NCBI GenBank assembly: GCA_900551135.1
Contig: URUX01000059.1
Span: 1 to 12,734 of the forward strand
From: an uncultured Clostridium sp.
Lineage (GTDB): Bacteria > Bacillota > Clostridia > Lachnospirales > Lachnospiraceae
Length of the DNA stretch: 12,734 nucleotides
Direction of reading: 5' to 3'
The first letter of the stretch is position 1; each line of letters starts with the position of its first letter. Shown in pieces: positions 6,333-12,734 of the stretch. A program made the position numbers and the translations under genes. The notes beneath the pieces were generated by a model. It worked only from the letters and a program-made list of their open reading frames with translations, was not told the DNA's origin and did no database searches.

Positions 6333-7046
6333 TTAATGGTTTTTATTTACAATTCTGGTCTCATAAGTTCCGTCTTCAATCTTAATGTAACGTACAAATA
6401 AAGACACTTTATTGTCTTCATTTAAATTATTCCATAACAGGCTGGTAAACTCATCAATATCATCAGGGATGCTGACCAGCTTCGGCTCTCCCTCAAAGCT
6501 TGGAAGCGGATTTCCGTCGTGCATGTAAGTATGGATAAAATGGCCTTCGCCTTCTGCCGGATTCTCATATGCAAAGGTATAGCGATTACAGGAATCCGGA
6601 TTGCCATTGCTGCTCTTTAAAATAGACATTGCATAATTGTATCTGCCGTTTTCTACATGCATAATTCCAGAAATTCTGGGGGTGTAATTGGGACCATCGG
6701 GCTCAAACTCTCTGGAACGCAGAGACTGTTCAAATGTAAGCTGATGATCCATTCCATCATAGATGGTATCTGTCTGATCGCCATTGGTTACAATTGTCTT
6801 ATTTCCCAAAACGCGTACAGGTGCGTAAATAATCAAGCTGGGATCAACGAGTTTGGATGGATCAAAGGCCTGAGTACGAATTCCTTCTCCATCCTCCACA
6901 AATATGCGGTTGCGGCTGTTTTCACTTCTTCCCATAATAAAATATGCGGCAGCAGCCCTGGTTCCGTCTGCTGTTTTTCCGATTACAATGCCTCTTCCTG
7001 GATAAGAATTATTTTTCAGTTCTTCTGCTAATGATAACATCTCCAT
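6333..7046 (-). CDS. purO: IMP cyclohydrolase, PurO-type
   Basis: This 237-residue protein resembles the archaeal-type IMP cyclohydrolase PurO (Ntn-hydrolase-like fold), which closes FAICAR to IMP in the last step of purine synthesis. Features that fit include YPGRGIVIGKTADGT (residues 15-29), the GRSENSRNRIF segment (39-49), YDGMDHQLTF (about 96-105) and NYTPRISGIMH (120-130). No signal peptide or membrane segment is present. It is the first gene of a two-gene unit with the stand-alone AICAR formyltransferase, so together they replace the fused bifunctional PurH. It lies directly downstream of a ZTP riboswitch. The start at 7046 has AGGAGG upstream; a second in-frame Met (residue 3) is less well placed. 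The identification rests on remembered family motifs plus the very telling context. Confidence 0.92.
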   Translation of the reverse strand: MEMLSLAEELKNNSYPGRGIVIGKTADGTRAAAAYFIMGRSENSRNRIFVEDGEGIRTQAFDPSKLVDPSLIIYAPVRVLGNKTIVTNGDQTDTIYDGMDHQLTFEQSLRSREFEPDGPNYTPRISGIMHVENGRYNYAMSILKSSNGNPDSCNRYTFAYENPAEGEGHFIHTYMHDGNPLPSFEGEPKLVSIPDDIDEFTSLLWNNLNEDNKVSLFVRYIKIEDGTYETRIVNKNH

Positions 7047-7085
7047 CGCTTTTCCTCCTGGTTTTTCAATAATCAGCGGTTTCTT

Positions 7086-7117
7086 TTATGTTATGGACAA
7101 CATGTCCCAGAACATAA
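7086..7117 (-). other. Second hairpin between the riboswitch terminator and purO
   Basis: Arms TTATGTT (7086-7092) and AACATAA (7111-7117) pair and enclose an inner stem in which TGG-ACA pairs with TGTCCA around one bulged base. It overlaps the T run of the riboswitch terminator by two bases, so both cannot form fully at once. Role unknown; an RNA-stability or anti-terminator role is possible. Confidence 0.45.
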
Positions 7118-7154
7118 AAAACGCCTGGACACCCCAAAAAGAGATGCCCAGGCG
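7116..7154 (-). terminator. Intrinsic terminator of the ZTP riboswitch
   Basis: On the minus strand CGCCTGGGCA (7145-7154) pairs with TGTCCAGGCG (7122-7131), 10 bp with one G-U pair, followed by TTTTTT (7116-7121). The 5' arm is the same CCGCCTGGGC segment that forms part of the ligand-binding aptamer, so aptamer and terminator are mutually exclusive. ZTP binding should therefore allow read-through into purO-purH. Confidence 0.93.
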
Positions 7155-7216
7155 GTCGGCTCCATATCAAACGTGCTCCCTGTGGTTTCACCACTTATCC
7201 GCCAGTTGCACGTTCT
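7145..7216 (-). ncRNA. ZTP (pfl) riboswitch aptamer
   Basis: The minus strand carries the pfl motif. P1 arms AACGTGC (7208-7214) and GCACGTT (7170-7176) enclose the conserved CTGGCGGA stretch and a small hairpin GTGGT-GAA-ACCAC (7182-7194), then AGGGAGC. After a short linker comes the hallmark GCCGACCGCCTGGGCA (7145-7160). The family senses ZTP/ZMP (AICAR phosphates), which build up when 10-formyl-tetrahydrofolate is scarce. Here the genes controlled are those that consume AICAR, which fits the known regulon exactly. The transcript from the upstream promoter would begin at about the first base of the aptamer. Confidence 0.96.
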
Positions 7217-7222
7217 TTATTA

Positions 7223-7251
7223 ATCATAACGGATTCTTGCCCAGATTGCAA
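7223..7251 (-). promoter_or_regulatory. Sigma-A promoter of the purO-purH operon
   Basis: On the minus strand a -35 box TTGCAA (7246-7251) and a -10 box TATGAT (7223-7228) are separated by exactly 17 bases. Transcription would start near 7216, right at the 5' end of the ZTP aptamer. The -35 box lies 10 bases after the stop codon of the ABC permease gene. Confidence 0.8.
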
Positions 7252-7261
7252 GTGTTTTTTA

Positions 7262-8611
7262 CTACTCATTGCGGATAGCTGCCAGAGGACTCAGTCTCAT
7301 GGCACGCATAGCCGGCATAAAGCCTGCTCCCATACCCACTACAATGGCAAAGGTAATGGCAAGCCCCACCAGCCACAGAGGAATTCTGGAAATATCTCCC
7401 TCCATCCCCATCATTGTCTGGCTGATTCCCTGAATGTTATTGATAACATAGGAAATGCCATAACTTAAACCAATGCCGATTAGTCCTCCTGCCAGACCGA
7501 TAAAGCCAGATTCGATCAAGAACATGTTGCGGATATTTCCCATATCGCAGCCCAGAACCTTCATAACGCCGATTTCTTTCGTCCGTTCATAAATAGACAT
7601 CATCATGGTATTGGCAATGCCGATGGCTGCAACAAACAGGGAAACGGCGCCAATTCCGCCTAAAACAGCCTGTATCATATTGGCCTGTTTCTGCTGGTTT
7701 TCAATTCCCTCAATCATACTGTTTGCCTGGTATCCCATTTCATTAATAGCCTGCTGAACTGCTTTTACGTTATCAATGCTGTCTACCTGGACATTTGCCC
7801 TGTCATATACAAAATAACTGTATGGCTTTCCTTTTTTATTGGTAGGCTGACCAGGAATCGGATTCTTTTTGAAAACCTTTTTCAACTGAGCCTTTAACTG
7901 TTCCACATTCGTATAGATGCTGTAACTGTACTGACTGTAATCTTCTTTTCCTCCTGCTTCCATTCCCGCCGCATTGATCATATACTTTTTAGGCGGTTTT
8001 GATGCAGTATCTCCGCTGGGATACTGAGACTGGTAATAAGCGTTTTGATCAAAGATTACAAAAAAAGGCTGATTCATGTCCAGTTCCGCCAGTTCTCCGG
8101 TATCCCAATATCCCTTTTTCGTTTTGCTGTTGTAAAAATCCATGGCTACTTTATTGCCGAAAATCAGTTCCATCTGTCCGGAATTTGGATCTGGAAGATG
8201 ACCTCCCTCTGCCAGAGGGATCTGGGAAAGCATATGCTGGCTCACTCCCTGTATATTCACATATTCGCATATATAAGGTCCCTGCTTCATAACTGCCGAG
8301 ACCCGCAGAGTCGGCGAAACAGATACTACGTGATCCAATTTTGAAAATTTCTTAACTGCTTCGTCTGTAATATAGCTGTCCTCACTGGCGGCGCCGGTAT
8401 CCATAGAGTAATTCTGCTGAACCGTAACTTCCGTCAAACTGACCCATGAGGAAAGCTGCTCCATATTCAGTTCCTTTAAGCCAATTCCCAAAGATACCAT
8501 TACCACAATGGATGCCGTACCAATGACCACTCCAAGAACAGTCAAAACGGTTCTCAGCTTCCGCCGTCTCAGGTTATTTAAACTCATAACCAGAAGGTCA
8601 CGAAATCTCAT
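7262..8611 (-). CDS. ABC transporter permease, MacB/FtsX type
   Basis: The 449-residue protein has the MacB layout: one N-terminal membrane helix (about 21-44) preceded by a basic stretch (RRRKLR), a large extracellular MacB_PCD-like domain (about 45-310), then three C-terminal helices (about 313-338, 364-390, 411-431) forming the FtsX domain. The cytoplasmic stretch YERTKEIGVMKVLG (341-354) is the usual ATPase-contacting motif. Such permeases do not pump through the membrane like classical importers; they couple ATP hydrolysis to movement outside it (mechanotransmission), serving export, peptide resistance or envelope proteins. Its start overlaps the end of the COG1361-like gene by 14 bases (GAGGGG ribosome site inside that gene), so translation is coupled. 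With the ATPase at 10470-11213 it forms one complex, probably a homodimer of this subunit. Substrate unknown. Confidence 0.93.
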   Translation of the reverse strand: MRFRDLLVMSLNNLRRRKLRTVLTVLGVVIGTASIVVMVSLGIGLKELNMEQLSSWVSLTEVTVQQNYSMDTGAASEDSYITDEAVKKFSKLDHVVSVSPTLRVSAVMKQGPYICEYVNIQGVSQHMLSQIPLAEGGHLPDPNSGQMELIFGNKVAMDFYNSKTKKGYWDTGELAELDMNQPFFVIFDQNAYYQSQYPSGDTASKPPKKYMINAAGMEAGGKEDYSQYSYSIYTNVEQLKAQLKKVFKKNPIPGQPTNKKGKPYSYFVYDRANVQVDSIDNVKAVQQAINEMGYQANSMIEGIENQQKQANMIQAVLGGIGAVSLFVAAIGIANTMMMSIYERTKEIGVMKVLGCDMGNIRNMFLIESGFIGLAGGLIGIGLSYGISYVINNIQGISQTMMGMEGDISRIPLWLVGLAITFAIVVGMGAGFMPAMRAMRLSPLAAIRNE

Positions 8612-10466
8612 CGTCTATCCCCTCTTCTTCTGCCATCTGCTGTTTTTTATTTTTCCTATGGCGGACAAACGCCCGGATTCCAATTATGATTCCAATCAAA
8701 GCTGCGCCTATTCCGCCGAGAATGGAGATTCGTACTGGCATGGAAAGAGCCAGGAACTTATCTTTTAAAGAAGTCGTGCCTTCCATTTCAATAGTATCCA
8801 TGTTTCCAGCTTCCATATCCCAGTCCATATCTTCCGGCACTGGTTCTGAAACAAACAGGGTCATTTCTTTTGTTACTGTACTGACGCCGCCATTTTCATC
8901 TTCATAGGAAATGACGATGGGAATCACACCTTCATCCATAGTAGCAGCCACGCCGGTCAGCATGGTATCTACATTGCCGGTCTCTCCAGGTTTGATATTC
9001 CCCACATAGGTTTCTTCCGTTTTAATCGAGTCGGCTTCAAATCGGGCTGTTACATTGTAAAGCTGTACTTTTCCCGTGTTGTTAATACCAAACATCACAT
9101 TGGTCTCAGCTCCCACATTGATGCTTTCCGGCATAATGTCGATGGTACTGGTACTGAGACGGGCTTCCTGTTTTAATGGAATGTCAACGGTTACTGTTTC
9201 TTCTGCATTTTTAAACTCAGGACTGTCATATTTTTCCTTAATCGTAATAGAATAGGATCTGGGATCCGCTCCTCCCTTGCTGGCAAATTTCATCCGAACC
9301 TCTGCGGTAGCCCCAGCCGCCAGGGAATTGACCACTACAGAATTAGCCCCGTTTTCGGTAGTAAAAACGGCACTGTCAGAAACTTTTTCTGACTCCAGCG
9401 TAAATAAAATATTGCTGGCCGGTACATTTGAGGAAGCGTTCTTCATCCGCAAAACAAGTTCAAACTCCTGGCCTGCATAAATCTCTTCCGGTATGGTCTC
9501 ATAACTGTCTACAATAATTCTGGCCCTGGTTCGGTCATTGGCATTGAAATCCCCCAGAGAATCTTCCTTACTTTTGCTGACAATCTGGACATACATGGTA
9601 TCTTCCTGGGTCTGCAGTTCTCCCTCCTGGGAATCCCGGTAGGAAATCTTATATTGAATGGGATAGAATCCGGAATAGCTGTCCTGCCGGATTGCCATGC
9701 TGTAGGGAACTTCCACAGTCTGTCCTTCTTCTATCACATCGTAATGTCTGTCATAGTTCCCGTCATTAATATTAAACGGAAACTTTGCGCTGTCGGCATC
9801 CAGCACCATGCTGACGGTCACATCGTAAGCCTTAAACTTGCTGCTGTTTCGCATATTAATAGCAAAGTTCATAACGTCTGGATATGTACCGTATGGGGTA
9901 GACTGTCCTTCTCCCAGAACGAAATCAACCGTATTGCTTTCTTCGTCAGACTCGCTGTTTCCGGCAGACTCTGCCACATAAATATTAATATATTCTTTTG
10001 CCCAGTACCGATCGGTATCCGGTTCTTCCTCACAGTCCACATAGATGGAAATCGGAATGGAATAATATCCTGCCCGGAGATCCTTTCGTATTTTCACAGA
10101 AATGCTGGTACTCTTGGATTTTCCGGCTTTGATGCTGCCTAACCGCTTAGGCTTAAAGGTGTCCTGGGTAATTTCAAAGGGATAATTGCTTACTGTATAA
10201 TCTCCGTTGGATTCATCGGACATCATCTGGTTAAATTCGAAAATATCTGCACTTAATCCAACCCACACGCCCTCCATATCGTCGGCTCCTGAATTGACCG
10301 TTATGGGAATGCTTAAGCTTTTTCCAATCTTGCCTTCCGGAATCTTTTTGGCCACCAGATACTGATTGCTTCCCACATCCATAAATGCAGCCAGCGTCTG
10401 CACCGGCATTGTCATGGCAAGCATCACTGCAGCAGCCAGTACTGCAAGAGTTCTCCTCATCTTCAT
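8598..10466 (-). CDS. Secreted, membrane-anchored COG1361/CARDB-like protein of the ABC operon
   Basis: The 622-residue protein has a signal peptide (basic MKMRR, hydrophobic core, QTLAA cleavage region near residue 27), a long extracellular part of repeated beta-sandwich, Ig-like stretches, and one C-terminal membrane helix (ISILGGIGAALIGIIIGI) followed by a short basic/acidic cytoplasmic tail. The repeated pattern of glycine-turn and NTG/NNTGKVQLYNV-type segments, each with a conserved 'AGATAEVRMKF' or 'PGETGNVD' edge, resembles COG1361 S-layer-like and CARDB adhesion domains; I count about three to four copies. It sits between the ATPase and permease genes of an ABC operon, so it is probably the extracellular partner of that complex. 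A GTG at 10469 lies in the same frame; I chose the ATG at 10466 because AGGAGG stands 8 bases before it. The gene begins right after the ATPase stop codon and overlaps the permease gene by 14 bases. Confidence 0.85.
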   Translation of the reverse strand: MKMRRTLAVLAAAVMLAMTMPVQTLAAFMDVGSNQYLVAKKIPEGKIGKSLSIPITVNSGADDMEGVWVGLSADIFEFNQMMSDESNGDYTVSNYPFEITQDTFKPKRLGSIKAGKSKSTSISVKIRKDLRAGYYSIPISIYVDCEEEPDTDRYWAKEYINIYVAESAGNSESDEESNTVDFVLGEGQSTPYGTYPDVMNFAINMRNSSKFKAYDVTVSMVLDADSAKFPFNINDGNYDRHYDVIEEGQTVEVPYSMAIRQDSYSGFYPIQYKISYRDSQEGELQTQEDTMYVQIVSKSKEDSLGDFNANDRTRARIIVDSYETIPEEIYAGQEFELVLRMKNASSNVPASNILFTLESEKVSDSAVFTTENGANSVVVNSLAAGATAEVRMKFASKGGADPRSYSITIKEKYDSPEFKNAEETVTVDIPLKQEARLSTSTIDIMPESINVGAETNVMFGINNTGKVQLYNVTARFEADSIKTEETYVGNIKPGETGNVDTMLTGVAATMDEGVIPIVISYEDENGGVSTVTKEMTLFVSEPVPEDMDWDMEAGNMDTIEMEGTTSLKDKFLALSMPVRISILGGIGAALIGIIIGIRAFVRHRKNKKQQMAEEEGIDDEIS

Positions 10467-10469
10467 CAC

Positions 10470-11213
10470 TCAATCCTCCTGTACCGCAGACTTCTGCGGT
10501 GTATTTTCTATAATCTCTACAATCTTTCCGTCGATAATCCGGATCTGGCGGTCTGCATAAGATGCCAGATTATTGTCATGAGTTACCATAACCAGGGTCT
10601 GCTGCCTCTCGCGGACGATTTTCTGCATCAGGCGCATAACTTCCATTGTCGTTTTGGAATCCAGATTTCCTGTAGGCTCATCCGCAAAAATAATCTGCGG
10701 ATTGACCACCAGCGCCCTGGCAATCCCCACTCTCTGCTGCTGGCCGCCTGACATCTGATTCGGCATATGTCTTGCCTGGTCTCCTACTCCCACCAGTTTT
10801 AAATACTTCTGTGCTCTGGCCATTCGTTCTTTTTTTGCCATCCCCCGAAAAGACAGAGGCATAGCCACATTTTCCACTGCATTCATGGTATTTAACAGAT
10901 TATAGGACTGAAAAATAAATCCTACCCGTTCCCTTCGAAATGCTACCAGTTCCTTTTCTGACAGCTTTTCGATGTGTTTTCCGGCTATTACAATCTCCCC
11001 CCTGGTAGGACGTTCCAGTCCGGCCAGCATATTCAGCAGAGTCGATTTTCCGGAACCAGAGGTTCCTACAATTGCACAGAACTCTCCTTTATAAATTTCA
11101 AAATCCACCCCATTCAAGGCGCGGACTCTGGTATCTCCAACACAATATATCTTATATAAATTACTGACACGGATAATCGGAACCCGCTGTCTTGCATCCT
11201 GTTGATTCGTCAT
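10470..11213 (-). CDS. ABC transporter ATP-binding protein, MacB/LolD type
   Basis: The 247-residue ATPase has every motif: Walker A GTSGSGKST (50-58), Q-loop Gln102, signature MSGGQ (154-158; the usual Leu is Met), Walker B IIFADE (174-179, catalytic Glu179), D-loop GNLDS and H-loop His212. It is of the MacB/LolD/FtsE class (LNGVDFEIYKGEFCAIVGTSGSGKS; VGFIFQSYNLL), which pairs with FtsX-type permeases such as the one encoded two genes downstream. It is the first gene of a three-gene operon, with its own promoter (11267-11296) and a leader of about 47 bases. The ribosome site AGAGG lies eight bases before the ATG. The stop codon abuts the next start, indicating tight coupling. Confidence 0.96.
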   Translation of the reverse strand: MTNQQDARQRVPIIRVSNLYKIYCVGDTRVRALNGVDFEIYKGEFCAIVGTSGSGKSTLLNMLAGLERPTRGEIVIAGKHIEKLSEKELVAFRRERVGFIFQSYNLLNTMNAVENVAMPLSFRGMAKKERMARAQKYLKLVGVGDQARHMPNQMSGGQQQRVGIARALVVNPQIIFADEPTGNLDSKTTMEVMRLMQKIVRERQQTLVMVTHDNNLASYADRQIRIIDGKIVEIIENTPQKSAVQED

Positions 11214-11266
11214 ATTTTAAGCCTCTCTGCACCTCTTGCCAAACCCAATCCGTAAGGTGCGGTATT

Positions 11267-11296
11267 ATTATACCAGACAAATTTGCCTTTTGTCCC
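11267..11296 (-). promoter_or_regulatory. Promoter of the ABC operon
   Basis: On the minus strand a perfect -10 box TATAAT (11267-11272) lies 18 bases from GGGACA (11291-11296, 4 of 6 matches to the -35 consensus). The -10 box is inside a small palindrome, GGTAT-AATA-ATACC (11261-11274). The imperfect -35 box next to direct repeats suggests that an activator is needed. Confidence 0.65.
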
Positions 11297-11302
11297 TTTT
11301 TA

Positions 11303-11332
11303 TTTCTTAAACTTCCTTACAGATTCCTTACA
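11303..11332 (-). promoter_or_regulatory. Direct repeats upstream of the ABC operon promoter, putative response-regulator site
   Basis: TGTAAGGAA occurs twice exactly (minus strand, 11324-11332 and 11313-11321), 11 bp apart, with a degenerate third copy TTTAAGAAA (11303-11311). The array ends 6 bases upstream of the -35 box. One-turn-spaced direct repeats directly upstream of a weak -35 box are the usual pattern for OmpR/PhoB-family activators. The first copy overlaps the last codons of the upstream gene. Confidence 0.5.
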
Positions 11333-12135
11333 AAAGCCTCGTCCATGCCTGTAATACGACGACGGAACTCTGCCAGATATTCTTCTGGTGACAGATACTG
11401 TTCCTTGTTCATCCGGTATGCAGGACTCCACATATTTACCACAATCACAGCCGTTTTCTCCGGATCACTGGTATGGCGGTAATGGTCATCTGCCGCAAAC
11501 TGGTAATCCTGAACATTTCCTTTCCAAATCATATGCTCACCACGGTTGCGGATGCTCTTTTTATTACGGAACACTTCTTTTACAATCAGTTTAAAAATCT
11601 CTTCCCCTCCGCACACGATCACTTTTGGAACCAGAAGCCGGATTTCCCTTTTTATAAATTCCATATACTCATAGCCATAATTCATCCAGATGCTGTCGGA
11701 AGTTTCTTTTCCTCCCCGCTTATTGACATACATTACTGCCAGCGTATCCATGATCTGCTTTTCCGGGTACTTTTCTCCGCTTTCTCCTAATAAAAGGCGC
11801 TGCATCCCTGCCAGATATCCCCGTTCATCCTCAAAACCTCCGCCGTAACTCCGATATTCCCGGCGTATATCCGTCAAAACCGGAAACGTCAGGCCTTTTT
11901 GAATATAATGCTTCAGACTGGGTTCCTTCAGCACATACAAAACGCCGGAATAGTTTTGGGGATGAATTATGCCGTCCACATGAAAGCTTCGTTTATCAAT
12001 TTCTTCATAACAGGTGGCTCCGTAGGCATTGTCTTCCATCATCTGGGTTGTCTGCCATAAAACAAATAATTCTTCCATGGAACAACAGTCTCCTGCCAGT
12101 CCTTCCAGCACAATCTGTTCCAGCGTTTTTGCCAT
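11317..12135 (-). CDS. Uncharacterised protein, possible uracil-DNA-glycosylase-like fold
   Basis: I do not recognise this 272-residue protein for certain. It has no signal peptide or membrane helix. Several segments are laid out as in the uracil-DNA-glycosylase-like superfamily: GVLYVLKEPS (64-73) where the water-activating loop after strand 1 would be, MYVNKRGGKE (135-144), a helix then PKVIVCGGEE (170-179) like the usual 'PKVIVALG' strand, and VNMWSPAYR (233-241) where the HPSP-like loop would stand. The typical Asp or Asn of the first motif and the His of the last are not in their usual form, so it may have a changed or lost activity. Four cysteines (17, 18, 42, 175) show no cluster of the iron-sulfur type. 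It has its own extended -10 promoter and is divergent from pyrB. AAAGGA lies nine bases before the start codon at 12135. Confidence 0.8.
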   Translation of the reverse strand: MAKTLEQIVLEGLAGDCCSMEELFVLWQTTQMMEDNAYGATCYEEIDKRSFHVDGIIHPQNYSGVLYVLKEPSLKHYIQKGLTFPVLTDIRREYRSYGGGFEDERGYLAGMQRLLLGESGEKYPEKQIMDTLAVMYVNKRGGKETSDSIWMNYGYEYMEFIKREIRLLVPKVIVCGGEEIFKLIVKEVFRNKKSIRNRGEHMIWKGNVQDYQFAADDHYRHTSDPEKTAVIVVNMWSPAYRMNKEQYLSPEEYLAEFRRRITGMDEAFVRNL

Positions 12136-12175
12136 TGTAATCCATCCTTTCCCGCTATTTTCAGCATTAAAATGA

Positions 12176-12184
12176 ATTATATCA
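12176..12184 (-). promoter_or_regulatory. Extended -10 promoter of the 272-residue protein gene
   Basis: The minus strand has TGATATAAT, a perfect TGn-TATAAT extended -10 element (12176-12184). No good -35 box is visible at 16-18 bases, as is normal for this promoter class. Transcription would start near 12169, about 34 bases before the start codon. Confidence 0.6.
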
Positions 12185-12199
12185 TATTTTCACAAAAAA

Positions 12200-12231
12200 T
12201 TGTAGAATTTTCTCCCGATATGCTGTATAAT
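12200..12231 (+). promoter_or_regulatory. Probable pyrB promoter
   Basis: A perfect -10 box TATAAT (12226-12231) is preceded by TTGTAG (12200-12205) at a spacing of 20 bases, longer than the ideal 17. The leader to the start codon is only about 37 bases, too short for a PyrR attenuator. Any pyrimidine control would have to act through the start site, an operator or another route. Confidence 0.5.
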
Positions 12232-12274
12232 AAGGCAAACTCAGAAACCCATTAAACATTCAAAGGAGATTTAC

Positions 12275-12734
12275 ATGAGACACTTGCTGAATCCACTGGA
12301 CTTCTCTGTGGAAGAAATCAATCACTTACTGGATCTGGCTGACGATATTGCCAGCGATCTTCCCAAATATGCTCACGTTTGTGACGGCAAAAAATTAGCA
12401 ACCTGTTTTTACGAGCCGAGCACCCGCACCCGTTTAAGCTTTGAAGCTGCAATGCTTAATTTAGGGGGCAGTGTCCTCGGTTTTTCTTCGGCCAATTCCA
12501 GTTCTGCTGCAAAAGGCGAAAGCGTTGCTGATACCATCCGCATGATTGGCTGCTATGCAGACATCTGCGCCATGCGTCACCCCAAAGAGGGCGCTCCCAT
12601 GGTTGCGTCCCAGGTAGCCCAGATTCCGGTTATCAACGCCGGGGACGGCGGCCACCAGCATCCGACCCAGACCCTTACCGACCTTTTGACCATCCGTTCT
12701 TTAAAAGGACGCCTCAACAATTTAACCATCGGTT
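12275..12734 (+). CDS. pyrB: Aspartate carbamoyltransferase catalytic subunit (3' end outside window)
   Basis: The first 153 residues of PyrB, the enzyme that joins carbamoyl phosphate to aspartate in the first committed step of pyrimidine synthesis. The carbamoyl-phosphate loop STRTR is at residues 49-53 within FYEPSTRTRLSFE. The mobile SSAAKGES loop with Lys80 (80s loop, reaching into the neighbouring active site) and the HPTQ motif (129-132) are also present, as is the GDGGHQHPTQTLTDLLTI run typical of this enzyme over ornithine carbamoyltransferase. The start has AAAGGAG seven bases upstream. It is the only gene on the plus strand. Clostridia commonly place pyrI next, which would have to be looked for beyond the edge. 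Confidence 0.97.
   Translation, partial: MRHLLNPLDFSVEEINHLLDLADDIASDLPKYAHVCDGKKLATCFYEPSTRTRLSFEAAMLNLGGSVLGFSSANSSSAAKGESVADTIRMIGCYADICAMRHPKEGAPMVASQVAQIPVINAGDGGHQHPTQTLTDLLTIRSLKGRLNNLTIG

Noticed and set aside
9654..10142. Plus-strand open frame of 162 residues
   Set aside because: It is antisense to the COG1361-like gene, has no ribosome site and no family resemblance.

Overview
The window looks like a chromosomal segment from a spore-forming, Gram-positive Clostridia species, most likely a Lachnospiraceae gut bacterium. The evidence is strong AGGAGG-type ribosome sites, a sporulation sigma-K gene, a ZTP (pfl) riboswitch over split purine genes, and a secreted protein with InlB-type repeats. 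This placement is an inference from gene content, not from a search. All recognised genes are on the minus strand except the last one, pyrB, which runs off the right edge.

From left to right: (1) positions 1-1816 hold the N-terminal 605 residues of a large secreted surface protein. It has a signal peptide, a Cys/His cluster, two InlB-like repeats and Asp-rich 55-residue tandem repeats, and its C-terminus lies outside the window. (2) A 313-base gap follows with two overlapping inverted repeats. (3) Next come a patatin-like phospholipase (2130-3008) and galE (3100-4119), with a terminator between them and a promoter upstream of galE. (4) sigK (4354-4977) has a TTG start, no pro-sequence and a near-perfect sigma-K-type promoter of its own. 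(5) The purine unit purO-purH (7046 to 5116) makes IMP from AICAR with two separate proteins in place of the usual fused PurH. It is driven by a sigma-A promoter, controlled by a ZTP riboswitch with an intrinsic terminator, and closed by a 12-bp-stem terminator. (6) A three-gene ABC operon (11213 to 7262) encodes an ATPase, a secreted and membrane-anchored COG1361/CARDB-like protein, and a MacB/FtsX-type permease. The genes abut or overlap, and 11-bp-spaced direct repeats sit just upstream of the promoter. (7) A 272-residue protein that may belong to the uracil-DNA-glycosylase-like fold is divergent from (8) pyrB, the aspartate carbamoyltransferase catalytic chain, partial at the right edge.

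Functionally, the purine unit forms a closed logic. ZTP, made from AICAR when 10-formyl-tetrahydrofolate is short, turns on the enzymes that consume AICAR. The ABC operon has no obvious terminator of its own before this riboswitch, so its transcripts may also end at the ZTP-controlled terminator. I see no insertion sequences, CRISPR arrays, tRNAs or rRNAs. The most interesting items are the split PurH under ZTP control, sigma-K without a pro-sequence but with an autoregulatory-looking promoter, the ABC/COG1361 operon with its putative operator, and the repeat architecture of the surface protein.
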